This document shows positions 8,371 to 17,690 of a DNA stretch of 53,757 bases, piece after piece. The notes beneath the pieces are model-generated. The model worked only from the letters and a program-made list of their open reading frames with translations. It made no database searches and was not told the origin of the DNA. The position numbers and the translations under genes are program-made. Positions within the stretch are counted from its first letter, which is position 1; each line of letters starts with the position of its first letter. The DNA is taken from NCBI GenBank assembly GCA_030429665.1, contig JAUIEZ010000015.1:1-53757 (forward strand), in the 5' to 3' direction. Source of the DNA: Gammaproteobacteria bacterium. GTDB taxonomy: Bacteria > Pseudomonadota > Gammaproteobacteria > Arenicellales > CAJQKF01.

Positions 8371-9696
8371 ATGGGCGTGAAGTTGAACACCGATAACCCG
8401 ATCGAGTCGTTCGAGGCGCTGGCCGCCGATCGCGTGGGTCGCGATCTCGAATGGCTGGAGAGTTACCGGGCGCGCGGGCAAGAGCAGTTTCGCAGCGTGG
8501 GCTTGCCCACCTTGCGCAACGAGGACTGGAAGTACACCGACGTACGGCCCATTACCCGGCACGATTACCGGCTCGCCGGTTACGGCGACGCCGCGCCCGC
8601 GGACGAGAAGCCGGTCACGGTACCGTCGGTCGAAGGCCTCGACGCCATTCGGCTGGTGGTGGTCGACGGTCGCGTGAACAGGGCCTTGTCCGATATCGAC
8701 GCGTTGCCCGACGGCGTCACGCTGGGTGCGCTGACGGATGCGATCCGCGACGAGCCGGAAGCGGTCAAGCCGTGGCTGGGCGCGGCGCTGCCGGAATCCG
8801 GGCACGGTTTTTCCGCGCTCAACGACGCCTTCGTCAACGACGGCGCGTGGCTTCGCGTGGCCGACGGCGTCGCGCTCGAGCGGCCGATCGAGATCGTGTT
8901 CGTGGTCAACGCCGATGGGCAGGCGCCGCTGGTGCAGCCGCGTAACCTGGTGGTGGCGGGCGAGGGCGCGAAGGTGGAGGTGATCGAGCGCTACTGCGGC
9001 GACGACGCCGGTCCCTACCTGAGCAACGTCATCACCGAGATGTTCCTGGCGCCGCGCGCCGAGATCCAGTTCACCCGGTTGCAGGAAGAAGGCGCGCGCG
9101 CGGGGCACGTGGGCGGACTGTTCGTTCGCCAGCGCGCCGACAGCCGCTGCACGCTCAATACCGTTTCGCTGGACGGCCTGGTGGTTCGCAACGACCTGCG
9201 CGTGTTCCTCGACGAACCCGGCGCCGAATGCCACCTGAACGGCCTTGCGCTGGGCACGTCGCGCCAGCACGTCGACAACCACACCACGGTGGAGCATCGG
9301 GTGGAGCACTGCACCAGCCGCGAGCTTTACAAGTCGGTCCTGGACGGCCGCGCGCGCTCCGTGTTCCATGGGCGCATCATCGTCCACGAGGGGGCGCAGA
9401 AAACCGACTCGGAGCAGCGGAACGAGAACCTGCTGCTGTCGCGCGACGCGGAGGTCGATACCAAGCCGCAACTGGAAATCTACGCCGACGACGTGAAGTG
9501 CTCCCACGGCGCGACCGTCGGCCAACTCGACGAGGATGCGGTGTTCTACCTGCGCTCGCGCGGCGTGAGCGAGACCGAGGCGCGGGCATTGCTGACCATC
9601 GCCTTCGCCGATTCCGCGGTGCTTGGCATCGGCGACGAGGCGCTGCGCGCCCATGTCGATCGCCGCATCCGCGACAAACTCAACCGCGAGACCTGA
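8371..9696 (+). CDS. sufD: Fe-S assembly protein SufD
   Basis: About 441 residues. SufD is the SufB paralogue in the SufBC2D complex, needed for iron entry. The conserved Cys-Ser-His of the SufD core is KCSHGATVGQLDED, with C377 and H379 equivalent to E. coli C358 and H360. The C-terminal FYLRSRGVSETEARALL helix is typical. Two starts are possible: GTG at 8365, whose G is the last base of the sufC stop, and ATG at 8371; ATG is used here. Translation is almost certainly coupled to sufC. Confidence 0.94.
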   Translation: MGVKLNTDNPIESFEALAADRVGRDLEWLESYRARGQEQFRSVGLPTLRNEDWKYTDVRPITRHDYRLAGYGDAAPADEKPVTVPSVEGLDAIRLVVVDGRVNRALSDIDALPDGVTLGALTDAIRDEPEAVKPWLGAALPESGHGFSALNDAFVNDGAWLRVADGVALERPIEIVFVVNADGQAPLVQPRNLVVAGEGAKVEVIERYCGDDAGPYLSNVITEMFLAPRAEIQFTRLQEEGARAGHVGGLFVRQRADSRCTLNTVSLDGLVVRNDLRVFLDEPGAECHLNGLALGTSRQHVDNHTTVEHRVEHCTSRELYKSVLDGRARSVFHGRIIVHEGAQKTDSEQRNENLLLSRDAEVDTKPQLEIYADDVKCSHGATVGQLDEDAVFYLRSRGVSETEARALLTIAFADSAVLGIGDEALRAHVDRRIRDKLNRET

Positions 9697-9722
9697 CGGT
9701 TCGCGACTTCCCAGGGAACGTC

Positions 9723-10985
9723 ATGCCACAGTTCGTCCAAGAAGACACCACCGGGATCAATCCACCGCGGATCGACATCGACGCCGTGCGCGCCGCCTTT
9801 CCGATTCTTGACCAGGAAGTAAAGGGCAAGCCGCTCGTCTATCTCGACAGCGCCGCCAGCTCGCAGAAACCCGTATCGGTCATTGACGCGATCGCGGAAT
9901 ACTACCGCAGGGATCACGCCAACGTGCACCGCGGCGTGCATACGCTGAGCGAGCGCGCCACCGACGCCTACGAGGGCGCTCGCGAGCGCTGCCGCGCGTT
10001 CCTCGGCGCCGCCGGCACCACCGAGATCGTGTTCACGCGCGGCACCACCGAAAGCATCAACCTGGTGGCGGCGAGCTTCGGCGAAACCTTCGTCAAGCCG
10101 GGCGACGTGATCCTCGTCACCGAGATGGAGCACCACTCCAACATCGTCCCCTGGCAGATGCTGTGCCAACGGCACGGCGCGACCCTGGCGGTGGCGCCGA
10201 TGACCGACGCCGGCGAAATGGATCTCGAGGCCTTCGACCGGCAGCTCGACCGGCAACCCGTGCTGGTCGCCATTACCCACGTATCCAATGCGCTCGGTAC
10301 GGTGAACCCGGTGGCCGCGCTGGTGCGGCGCGCCCGCGACGCCGGCGCGAAGGTGTTGGTCGACGGCGCCCAGGCGGTGCCCCACCTGTCCGTCGACGTC
10401 AAGGCGCTGGACTGCGACTTCTACGCCTTCTCCGGGCACAAGGTGTACGCGCCCACGGGCATCGGCGTGCTGTACGGGCGCGAGTCGCTGCTCGAGGCCA
10501 TGAACCCCTGGCAGGGCGGCGGGGAGATGATCCGCGAAGTGACCTTCGATCACACCGAGTACAACGTGCTGCCGCACAAGTTCGAGGCCGGCACGCCCAA
10601 CGTGTCCGGCGCGGTGGGACTGAAGGCGGCCATCGACTTCGTCGATGACATCGGCCTGCGCAACATCGCCGCGCACGAATCGGACCTGTTGCGATACGCG
10701 ACCGCGAAGGCCGCCGAGCGCGAGTGGTTTCGCGTCGTCGGGCAGGCGGCCGCCAAGGCCGGCGTGTTGTCGTTCGATATCGAGGGGGCGCACCCGAACG
10801 ACGTCGGCATGATGCTCGACGCCGAGGGCATCGCGGTTCGCGCCGGCCACCATTGCGCCATGCCGGTCATGCAGCATTTCGACCTGCCCGCCACGGTGCG
10901 GGCGTCGCTGGGCGTATACAACACCCGCGAGGAGATCGACAAGCTGTTCGCCTCGATCGACAAGATTCGCGATCTGCTCGTATAG
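9723..10985 (+). CDS. sufS: Cysteine desulfurase SufS
   Basis: 420 residues, class V PLP enzyme. Cofactor residues are visible: H137 (EMEHHSN), D214 (VDGAQAVPH) and the Schiff-base Lys K240 in SGHKVYAPTG. The catalytic Cys is C378 in RAGHHCAMP, in the short-loop arrangement of type II (SufS) desulfurases. It strips sulfur from L-cysteine as a persulfide for SufB. Group II enzymes normally hand sulfur to SufE or SufU; neither is encoded here. It lies 26 bases after sufD. Confidence 0.96.
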   Translation: MPQFVQEDTTGINPPRIDIDAVRAAFPILDQEVKGKPLVYLDSAASSQKPVSVIDAIAEYYRRDHANVHRGVHTLSERATDAYEGARERCRAFLGAAGTTEIVFTRGTTESINLVAASFGETFVKPGDVILVTEMEHHSNIVPWQMLCQRHGATLAVAPMTDAGEMDLEAFDRQLDRQPVLVAITHVSNALGTVNPVAALVRRARDAGAKVLVDGAQAVPHLSVDVKALDCDFYAFSGHKVYAPTGIGVLYGRESLLEAMNPWQGGGEMIREVTFDHTEYNVLPHKFEAGTPNVSGAVGLKAAIDFVDDIGLRNIAAHESDLLRYATAKAAEREWFRVVGQAAAKAGVLSFDIEGAHPNDVGMMLDAEGIAVRAGHHCAMPVMQHFDLPATVRASLGVYNTREEIDKLFASIDKIRDLLV

Positions 10986-11018
10986 GCGAGCCGTATCGAA
11001 CTGCCACAGAGAGTAGAG

Positions 11019-11399
11019 ATGAACGAGATCGAACCACGGGAAGACGAACTGCCGGTCAACCAGTTCAATCACCGCAGCAACGAGCTGTCCGGCCACGAAT
11101 CCCTGCACGAGCGAGTCGTCGAAGCGCTCAAGGAGATCTACGATCCGGAGATCCCGGTAAACATCTACGATCTCGGCCTGGTCTACACCATCGACATCGA
11201 CGAGGACGCCAAGGTATACATCGAGATGACGCTCACCGCGCCCGGTTGCCCGGTGGCCCAGACCTTCCCCGGTACGGTCGCCGCGGAAGTCAACGGGGTG
11301 GAGGGCGTTGCCGACACGCATGTCGAACTGATCTGGGATCCGCCCTGGACGCCCGAACGCATGACGGAGGCGGCGAAGCTCGAACTGGGGTTCTTCTGA
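11019..11399 (+). CDS. sufT: SUF-associated MIP18-family protein SufT
   Basis: 126 residues. The DUF59/MIP18 fold is shown by KEIYDPEIPVNIYDLGLVY (about 38-56) and MTLTAPGCPVA with the conserved Cys at 77. SufT is an auxiliary factor in Fe-S protein maturation and is common in SUF operons. The start lies 33 bases after sufS and follows an AGAGAGTAGAG stretch that can serve as a ribosome site. Its stop overlaps the start of the Rieske gene (TGATG). Confidence 0.92.
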   Translation: MNEIEPREDELPVNQFNHRSNELSGHESLHERVVEALKEIYDPEIPVNIYDLGLVYTIDIDEDAKVYIEMTLTAPGCPVAQTFPGTVAAEVNGVEGVADTHVELIWDPPWTPERMTEAAKLELGFF

Positions 11400-11719
11400 T
11401 GAGTGAATGGGTGGATGTCGAGGCCGTCGACGCCCTGCCGCCCGGCGAGGTCAAGGTGGTCGACGTGGACGGCGTGATGGTCGCCGTTTTCAATATCGAT
11501 GGCGACTTCTACGCCATCGAGGACGTGTGCACTCACGACGGCGCGGAAATCGCGAGCGGCTGTCTCGTTGGTGACGAGATCGAGTGTCCGCGACACGGCG
11601 CCCGCTTCAACGTGCGCACCGGCGCGGTGTTGAGCGCGCCCGCCTACGAGGACCTGGAAACGTTCGAAACCCGGGTCGAGAACCACACCGTCCAGGTGCG
11701 CGACAGCCGCTGGGACTGA
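11399..11719 (+). CDS. Rieske [2Fe-2S] ferredoxin-like protein
   Basis: 106 residues, a single soluble Rieske domain. Cluster ligands are C44 and H46 (CTHDG) and C63 and H66 (CPRHG). There is no signal peptide or membrane helix, so it resembles the cytoplasmic ferredoxin components of ring-hydroxylating dioxygenases or the NirD-type subunit. The start codon overlaps the sufT stop by one base, tying it to the SUF operon. It may supply electrons for cluster assembly or repair; that role is inference. Confidence 0.92.
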   Translation: MSEWVDVEAVDALPPGEVKVVDVDGVMVAVFNIDGDFYAIEDVCTHDGAEIASGCLVGDEIECPRHGARFNVRTGAVLSAPAYEDLETFETRVENHTVQVRDSRWD

Positions 11720-11723
11720 CCCG

Positions 11724-11741
11724 CGCGCGGCGTGCCGCGCG
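11724..11741 (+). terminator. Probable terminator of the suf operon
   Basis: CGCGCGGC, GT, GCCGCGCG, then TTCTTCC, beginning five bases after the Rieske stop codon. The stem is 7-8 bp with a tight loop and is followed by a short pyrimidine run, the closest to a classical terminator among the stem-loops here. The neighbouring gene is convergent. Confidence 0.5.
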
Positions 11742-11773
11742 TTCTTCCAGCGGTCGCGAGCGCCGTTACCTTT

Positions 11774-12943
11774 CTACCGCTCGTCGTCGAAGTAAGGGTG
11801 CAGCAGGTTGCGCTCGACCATTTCGTGCACGACGACGTCGGGTTTCAACTGCTCCACCAGGTCGAGGTCCGGACCGATCCCGGGCAGGCCGCGGTGCCAC
11901 ACGAAGTCGGCCTGCGAGAAACTCTCCGCCAGCAGCGACTTGAACCTCGCCCCGAAGAAGGAGTCGTGCAGCGCCAGCACGCTGGGCAGGTCGTCTTCCT
12001 CGTGGCGAAAACGTTCGGGCGGTCGCAGCGGACCGCGGGCGCGGTCGGGCAGTTCGTTGCCGAGCGAGCGTGCCCGGGGCGCCAGCGGCGCCAGCGTCGT
12101 CGCCTGCTCGCGATGCTCGCTCACGCGGCCCAGCATGTGCGACAACCCCCAGCCGCTGCCTTTCATGGGGTCGATACGCATCGCGCCGTCGTCGATGGCG
12201 TCGGGCAGGTCGCGTCCCAGGCGCTCCTCGACGGCGGCGAGGAGCGCACGGTAGCCGATCACGGCGCCGGTCGCGTCCCAGTGCGTGTCGGTGAGGTGCC
12301 ACAACTGCTCGCCACGGGCGGCGTGCGCCGAGAATACCTCGTCGAGATCCAGCATCGTCACGTCCGTCCGCGTCGACAGCGCGGCGGCGAGTTGTTGCAG
12401 GCGCCGCGGTCCCCGTTCGCAGCGAACGCGCGGCGGCAGGTGCCGCTCGCCGTGCACCGACTGCTTGTTCGGCACGATCATCAGCACGTAGTGCGCGCCG
12501 AGCGCTTCGACCCGGCGCCGGTTTTCCTCTATCGCCCACACCCACCGGTCAAGCTGTGATTCGCTGAAGGGATTGCGTCCGCACAGGTCGGCGGGCAGGG
12601 GCAGGCGTTGGGGATAGTCGACGGTGTCGCGCAGCAGGAACAGCCACCCGTCGCGTCCGCTGAGCACGCTGTCGGCGGAATCCAGCAGGTCCTGGTTGAC
12701 GGCGCGGTAGCTGCTGACCAAGGTGCCGCGCAGTCCCATGTGGTCGGCGAACCAGTCCTCGAATCCCGGACCGAAGGCTCGCCACGACGCCTTGCTGCCG
12801 CCCAGGGTCGGGAAGGGGGCGAGGTTGCGGTTCTCGTCGATGTCGGGGTCCTCGACGATGCCGGTGACCATGTCCAGCGCGGGCAGCGTCAACGCGGCCA
12901 GGAAAACCACGGCCAGGATGATGTCGAGAGTTTGCCGGCGCAT
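11774..12943 (-). CDS. AlgX/AlgJ-like SGNH-fold acetyltransferase-type protein
   Basis: 389 residues. Residues 7-27 form a hydrophobic segment (signal anchor or signal peptide), so the rest should face the periplasm. The AlgX/AlgJ signature DTHWDATGA gives D219 and H221, and the later LALHDSFFG gives the catalytic-type Ser S328. ENRNLAPFP near 37-45 is also typical of the family. These proteins transfer acetyl groups to secreted polysaccharides after a membrane MBOAT protein delivers them. The gene starts five bases after the MBOAT stop, so the pair forms one operon. No alginate genes are nearby; the acceptor polymer is unknown. Confidence 0.85.
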   Translation of the reverse strand: MRRQTLDIILAVVFLAALTLPALDMVTGIVEDPDIDENRNLAPFPTLGGSKASWRAFGPGFEDWFADHMGLRGTLVSSYRAVNQDLLDSADSVLSGRDGWLFLLRDTVDYPQRLPLPADLCGRNPFSESQLDRWVWAIEENRRRVEALGAHYVLMIVPNKQSVHGERHLPPRVRCERGPRRLQQLAAALSTRTDVTMLDLDEVFSAHAARGEQLWHLTDTHWDATGAVIGYRALLAAVEERLGRDLPDAIDDGAMRIDPMKGSGWGLSHMLGRVSEHREQATTLAPLAPRARSLGNELPDRARGPLRPPERFRHEEDDLPSVLALHDSFFGARFKSLLAESFSQADFVWHRGLPGIGPDLDLVEQLKPDVVVHEMVERNLLHPYFDDER

Positions 12944-12948
12944 CGTCG

Positions 12949-14376
12949 TCAGAAACGGAAGTAGATGAACGGATTGTAGGACTGGGCGCTCACGTAGATC
13001 ATCGACAGGCCCAACGCGCCGGTTAGCGCGATGTCGCGGAGCACCGCCGGCGCCGCGCGGAGGACGGTATTCCCGTCGCGCGCGTCGTCGCCGATTGTCG
13101 TCAGTCGCGGCACGCACACCAGCACGATGCCGGCGAGAAGCGCCAGCAGCGTTTCACGATCCAGGTAGAGCAGCACGTATCCGTCGCTGCGTCGTGGCGC
13201 GAATCCCGCCATGGCGCCGAGGTAGTCGATCGCCGTTGACAGGTCCTCGGCGCGGAAGAAAACCCAGCCGATCATCACCACCAGCACGAGGTAGGCGTGG
13301 CGCGCAGCCGCCGGTAGGCGCGCGACGAAACGGCCGACGGCGCCGCGTTCGGCCACCAGGAAGGCGCCGTGGTAGAGCCCCCAGACGGCGAAGTTCCACG
13401 CCGCGCCGTGCCACAGGCCGCAAAGCAGGAACACCGCCAGCAGGTTGGCGTGGGTGCGCAGGGCGCCGTGCCGGCTGCCCCCCAGCGGGATGTACAGGTA
13501 GTCGCGAAACCACCGCGACAGCGACATGTGCCAGCGCCGCCAGAACTCGCGCACCGATTGCGAGAGATAAGGGTGGTCGAAGTTTTCCGGGAAGCGAAAG
13601 CCGAACATGCGGCCCAACCCGATGGCCATGTCCGAGTAGCCCGAGAAATCGAAGTAGATTTGCAGCGTGTAACAAGCGATGCCGAGCCAGGCGAGCGCCG
13701 GGTCGAGACCTGCGGACGGGTGCGCAAAGATCTCGTCCGCGCATTGACCGAGCACGTTCGCGATCAACACCTTCTTCGCCAGCCCGACGATGAAGCGGCG
13801 CGCGCCGTGGGAAAAACCTGCCAGGGTCATCGCGCGATGGGTGAGTTGCGCGGCGATGTCCTCGTAGCGAACGATGGGGCCGGCAATCAGTTGCGGAAAC
13901 AGGGCGATGTAAAGACCCACCTCCAGCACGCTTTGCTGGGCCGGCACCCGGCGACGGTAGATGTCGACCACGTAGGAGATCGCCTGGAAGGTGAAAAAGG
14001 AGATGCCCAGCGGCAAGTGCACGTCGGCGGACGGACCGCCCTGCATTCCCAGCGCCGTCATCAACGCGGCGATGTTCTGCGCCAGGAAGCCCGCGTACTT
14101 GTAGTAGCCGAGCAGCAGCAGGTTGATGCCTACCGCGAGCCACAGCCAGGCGCGCCGCCGGCCGCCGGCGGCGCGGTCGATGCGACGGCCCAGCGTCGCG
14201 TTGCAGGCGATGGAGACCAGCAGCACCAGCACGTAGTGCAGTTCGCCCCAGGCGTAGAAGAACAGGCTGGCTGCCAGAAGCCACAGGTTCTTCCACCGCA
14301 GCGTCGGCATCAGCAGGTAACCGCCCAGCACGGCGGGCAGGAACAGGAACAGGAATATCGTCGAGGAAAAAACCAT
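12949..14376 (-). CDS. MBOAT-family membrane O-acyltransferase (AlgI-like)
   Basis: 475 residues with about ten hydrophobic segments. MBOAT motifs are clear: FPQLIAGPIVRYEDI near 160-174, YFDFSGYSDMAIGLGRMFGF near 241-260, FWRRWHMSLSRWFRDYLYIP with His at 283, and CGLWHGAAWNF with the invariant His at 323. It is expected to carry acyl groups across the inner membrane. It is transcribed with the AlgX-like gene and diverges from miaB. The pair resembles alginate AlgI-AlgJ/X but stands alone. Confidence 0.92.
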   Translation of the reverse strand: MVFSSTIFLFLFLPAVLGGYLLMPTLRWKNLWLLAASLFFYAWGELHYVLVLLVSIACNATLGRRIDRAAGGRRRAWLWLAVGINLLLLGYYKYAGFLAQNIAALMTALGMQGGPSADVHLPLGISFFTFQAISYVVDIYRRRVPAQQSVLEVGLYIALFPQLIAGPIVRYEDIAAQLTHRAMTLAGFSHGARRFIVGLAKKVLIANVLGQCADEIFAHPSAGLDPALAWLGIACYTLQIYFDFSGYSDMAIGLGRMFGFRFPENFDHPYLSQSVREFWRRWHMSLSRWFRDYLYIPLGGSRHGALRTHANLLAVFLLCGLWHGAAWNFAVWGLYHGAFLVAERGAVGRFVARLPAAARHAYLVLVVMIGWVFFRAEDLSTAIDYLGAMAGFAPRRSDGYVLLYLDRETLLALLAGIVLVCVPRLTTIGDDARDGNTVLRAAPAVLRDIALTGALGLSMIYVSAQSYNPFIYFRF

Positions 14377-14682
14377 GGCTAGCGTGCTGTCCCGCGAATT
14401 ACGTCGCTGATCGAGCGACCTCGGCGCGCCCCGGCGCCGTCGCGGCGACCCGCCACATGGCCCGATACGTTTGGCCGGCGCGTGGTGCCCGGTGTCGCCA
14501 CGGTCGCGCGATTCTCGCGCAGTATGCTCGCGGGACAGGACACCGGGACGTCGCGACGGCCCGCGGCGCCGCGCGCCGGTTCGCTCGACCGGCGTGGCGC
14601 CGACTGCGGCGTATACCGCCTATGGTGATCGGTCGTCAAGTTCGGCATAATGCTGGCCCCCTCGAGACCCCCTGATTCCGAG
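14377..14682. other. Divergent intergenic region between MBOAT gene and miaB
   Basis: About 306 bases, very G/C-rich, carrying two divergent promoters by position. I see no convincing -35/-10 pair, riboswitch or small gene. The frames here lack protein-like features. Confidence 0.5.
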
Positions 14683-16035
14683 ATGCCCGGCAAGGTTTAC
14701 ATCAAGACGTTCGGCTGCCAGATGAACGAGTACGACTCGGCCCGCATGGCCGACCTGCTCGCCGAGAGCCACGGCCTCGCGCGCGTGGACGAACCGGAAG
14801 GCGCCGACGTGCTGCTGCTCAATACCTGCTCGGTGCGGGAAAAAGCCCAGGAGAAGGTCTTTTCGGCGTTGGGCCGCTGGAGGCCCTGGAAGGAGGCCAA
14901 CCCGGACCTGGTGATCGGCGTGGGCGGCTGCGTGGCGAGCCAGGAGGGCGAGGCGATCCGCGCGCGCGCGCCGTACGTGGACCTCGTCTTTGGGCCCCAG
15001 ACCTATCATCGCCTGCCCGCCATGCTCGACGACGTCTATGGTTCGCGCACGCCGCGCGTGGACGTGAGCTTCCCCGAGATCGAGAAGTTCGACAACCTGC
15101 CGGCGCCGCGGGTCGAGGGGGTCAAGGCCTTCGTGTCCGTGATGGAGGGTTGCAGCAAGTACTGCAGTTTCTGCGTCGTGCCCTACACGCGCGGCGAGGA
15201 GTTCAGCCGCCCGTTCGACGACGTCGTCGCCGAAGTGTTCGATCTCGCCGCCGGCGGCGTGCGTGAAGTCAACCTGCTGGGGCAGAACGTCAACGCCTAC
15301 CGGGGCGCCACCCACGACGGCGGCGTCGCCGACCTCGCCACGCTGATCCGCTACGCGGCCCATGTCGACGGCATCGAGCGTATTCGCTACACGACCTCGC
15401 ACCCGCACGATTTCACGCCGGCGCTGGTCGAAGTCTACCGCGACGTTCCCAAGCTGGTGTCTCACCTGCACCTGCCGGTGCAAAGCGGGTCGGATCGTAT
15501 CCTCGCGCAGATGAAGCGCAACTACACCGCTGCCGAATACGTCGAACTCATCGACGCCATCCGCGACGCGCGGCCCGGCATCAGCCTGTCGTCGGACTTC
15601 ATCATCGGTTTCCCCGGCGAGACCGAGCGAGATTTTCTCGATACCATGGATCTCGTCGCGCGCGTGGGGTTCGACCAGTCGTTCAGCTTCATCTACAGCC
15701 CGCGCCCCGGCACGCCGGCGGCGTTTCTCGAAGATGACGTTCCGATGACGGAAAAGAAGCGACGCCTGGAACACTTGCAATCCGTTATCAACGCGAATGC
15801 TGCGCGTATCGGCGCCGCCATGGTGGGTACCGTGGAACGTATCCTGGTGGAAGGTCCCTCGCGCAAGGGCGCCGACCAGCTTGGCGGGCGTACCGAGAAC
15901 AATCGCGTCGTCAATTTCCACGGTGAGCGCGAACTCGTCGGCCGGATGGTGGACGTGCGCATCACCGAGGCGCTGCCCAATTCGCTGCGCGGTGAACTCG
16001 ACACGACGTCCCGGCTGCGCGCCGCCGCGATGTGA
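14683..16035 (+). CDS. miaB: tRNA-2-methylthio-N6-dimethylallyladenosine synthase MiaB
   Basis: 450 residues. The N-terminal MTTase domain supplies cluster ligands C12 ([11 protein letters not shown]), C49 ([10 protein letters not shown]) and C83 (GGCVAS). The radical SAM motif is C157, C161, C164 in [17 protein letters not shown]-terminal TRAM domain follows from about residue 370. The enzyme adds the methylthio group to i6A37 in tRNA. The ATG at 14683 is chosen over an in-frame ATG at 14650 because [19 protein letters not shown] is the conserved N-terminus. It heads the conserved miaB-phoH-ybeY-corC-lnt block. Confidence 0.96.
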   Translation: MPGKVYIKTFGCQMNEYDSARMADLLAESHGLARVDEPEGADVLLLNTCSVREKAQEKVFSALGRWRPWKEANPDLVIGVGGCVASQEGEAIRARAPYVDLVFGPQTYHRLPAMLDDVYGSRTPRVDVSFPEIEKFDNLPAPRVEGVKAFVSVMEGCSKYCSFCVVPYTRGEEFSRPFDDVVAEVFDLAAGGVREVNLLGQNVNAYRGATHDGGVADLATLIRYAAHVDGIERIRYTTSHPHDFTPALVEVYRDVPKLVSHLHLPVQSGSDRILAQMKRNYTAAEYVELIDAIRDARPGISLSSDFIIGFPGETERDFLDTMDLVARVGFDQSFSFIYSPRPGTPAAFLEDDVPMTEKKRRLEHLQSVINANAARIGAAMVGTVERILVEGPSRKGADQLGGRTENNRVVNFHGERELVGRMVDVRITEALPNSLRGELDTTSRLRAAAM

Positions 16036-16045
16036 CGCAAATCGC

Positions 16046-16074
16046 TTGCCATCGTTGCCGGTTCTGAATAGACT
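16046..16074 (+). promoter_or_regulatory. Candidate sigma-70 promoter upstream of the phoH-like gene
   Basis: TTGCCA (16046-16051), 17 bases, TAGACT (16069-16074). The match is 5 of 6 and 4 of 6 at ideal spacing, just after miaB. It could start the phoH-ybeY-corC-lnt transcript. Confidence 0.4.
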
Positions 16075-16201
16075 GATAACCGGTTTATCGAACAAAGCAA
16101 GTTTTGCACGAACCGAAAAGCCTAGCTTTCCACCCTGATCTCCACTCCACAGGGTCGCGCCCGGAAAGTCGAGCGGGCGCCAGACGCCGCGGATACTCGA
16201 G

Positions 16202-17179
16202 TTGAAGGCCCAGTCCGCACCGACGTCGTTCCACCTGATCCCCGAAGACAACCAGCGCCTTGCCGGCCTGTGCGGCGAGTTCGGCGCGAACCTGAAGATT
16301 GTCGAGGAACGGCTGGGTGTGCGCATTTCCCACCGAGGCAACCTGTTCTACATCGATGGCCGGTCCAAGGACGTGCAGTTCGCCGAACGTGTCATCAGGG
16401 ACCTGTACGATGAGACGGGAAGTTCCACCAACCTTTCCAGAGAGGACGTTCACTTGGCGATGACCCGATCCCCGGATGCCGTGGCTCCCGTGGCCTCCGA
16501 ACGCGATGTCGTGCTCAAGGTCGGCAAGACCAGCGTTCGTGCGATGAATCCGCACCAGCGCGAGTACATCAACAACATCATGTCCCATGACGTGAACTTC
16601 GGTGTGGGGCCGGCCGGCACGGGCAAGACGTACCTCGCGGTGGCCTGCGCCGTCATGGCATTGTCGCAGGGGGAAATCGATCGCATCATCCTGGTGCGCC
16701 CGGCCGTGGAGGCCGGCGAGCGGCTCGGGTTTCTCCCGGGAGACATCGGGCAGAAGGTCGACCCCTACGTGCGGCCGCTGTACGATGCGCTCTACGAGAT
16801 GCTCGGCTTTGAACGCGTGGGCAAGCTGATCGAGCGCGGCGTGATCGAACTGGCGCCGCTTGCCTACATGCGCGGGCGCACGCTCAACGACGCCTTCATC
16901 ATCCTCGACGAGGCACAGAACACGACCCGCGAACAGATGAAAATGTTCCTCACGCGCATCGGCTTCGACTCGCGGGCCGTCATCACCGGCGATCCGTCGC
17001 AGGTCGATTTGCCTTCGAGAAGTTCTTCCGGGCTGGTGCACGCGCTCGGCCTGCTCGACGGCATGGAGGGCATCAGCGTGATGCGGTTCAAGTCCCGCGA
17101 CGTCGTGCGACACCGGCTGGTGCAGCGAATCGTCGATGCCTACGAGGCGGAGCAACGGCAGCAGGAACCGGACGAATGA
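16202..17179 (+). CDS. ybeZ: PhoH-like ATPase YbeZ
   Basis: 325 residues. Residues 11-70 carry a KH-like region (EDNQRLAGLCGEFGANL). The ATPase core has Walker A GPAGTGKT (136-143) and Walker B with IILDEAQNTT (DEAQ at 236-239). It acts with YbeY in rRNA maturation and stress survival. No ATG or GTG fits the conserved N-terminus: the protein must start at the TTG at 16202, since the next ATG falls inside the domain. The ybeY frame follows 42 bases after its stop. Confidence 0.93.
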   Translation: MKAQSAPTSFHLIPEDNQRLAGLCGEFGANLKIVEERLGVRISHRGNLFYIDGRSKDVQFAERVIRDLYDETGSSTNLSREDVHLAMTRSPDAVAPVASERDVVLKVGKTSVRAMNPHQREYINNIMSHDVNFGVGPAGTGKTYLAVACAVMALSQGEIDRIILVRPAVEAGERLGFLPGDIGQKVDPYVRPLYDALYEMLGFERVGKLIERGVIELAPLAYMRGRTLNDAFIILDEAQNTTREQMKMFLTRIGFDSRAVITGDPSQVDLPSRSSSGLVHALGLLDGMEGISVMRFKSRDVVRHRLVQRIVDAYEAEQRQQEPDE

Positions 17180-17221
17180 AATTCGCTCGACCAACCGGCT
17201 ATCGAACCGGCCGCCCTTGAA

Positions 17222-17665
17222 TTGGAAATCCACGTTCAAAACGACGCCGGCAACGTCGACGTGCCGGATTCCAATCTCGTCCGGGCCTGCGTCGAGGCGG
17301 TTCTGCGTCGATGCGGGTCCGGGCGTGACGAAGTCGCCGTTCGCTTCGTCGACGCCGAGGAGATGCGCGAGACGAACCTGAAGTTCCGGGGCAAGGACAA
17401 GCCGACCAACGTACTGTCATTCGTCTTCGAGGACCCGCCGCCCACCACGACACGGATCCTTGGCGACATCATCGTCTGCCCGCAGGTCGTTCACGACGAG
17501 TCCGCGCAACAGGGCAAGCGCAGCGACGCGCATTTCGCCCACATGATTATCCACGGCGCCCTGCACCTGGTCGGCTTCGATCACGAGACCGACGAACAGG
17601 CCGCCGCGATGGAACCGATCGAAATCGAGCTGCTGGGCGCGCTCGGATACGACAATCCGTACTGA
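17222..17665 (+). CDS. ybeY: Endoribonuclease / rRNA maturation factor YbeY
   Basis: 147 residues. The zinc site is H111, H115 and H121 in HGALHLVGFDH, the defining motif. FRGKDKPTNVLSF near 55-67 is also conserved. YbeY processes 16S rRNA and takes part in 70S quality control. The reading frame upstream back to the phoH stop has no ATG or GTG, so the TTG at 17222 is the likely start, giving MEIHVQND. The next gene begins 25 bases after its stop. Confidence 0.93.
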   Translation: MEIHVQNDAGNVDVPDSNLVRACVEAVLRRCGSGRDEVAVRFVDAEEMRETNLKFRGKDKPTNVLSFVFEDPPPTTTRILGDIIVCPQVVHDESAQQGKRSDAHFAHMIIHGALHLVGFDHETDEQAAAMEPIEIELLGALGYDNPY

Positions 17666-17690
17666 GTCCTTCGATGTTCGGCATTCGGCC

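Noticed and set aside
14377-14682. tRNA or small RNA gene between the MBOAT gene and miaB
   Set aside because: No cloverleaf or conserved RNA pattern could be assembled from the sequence.
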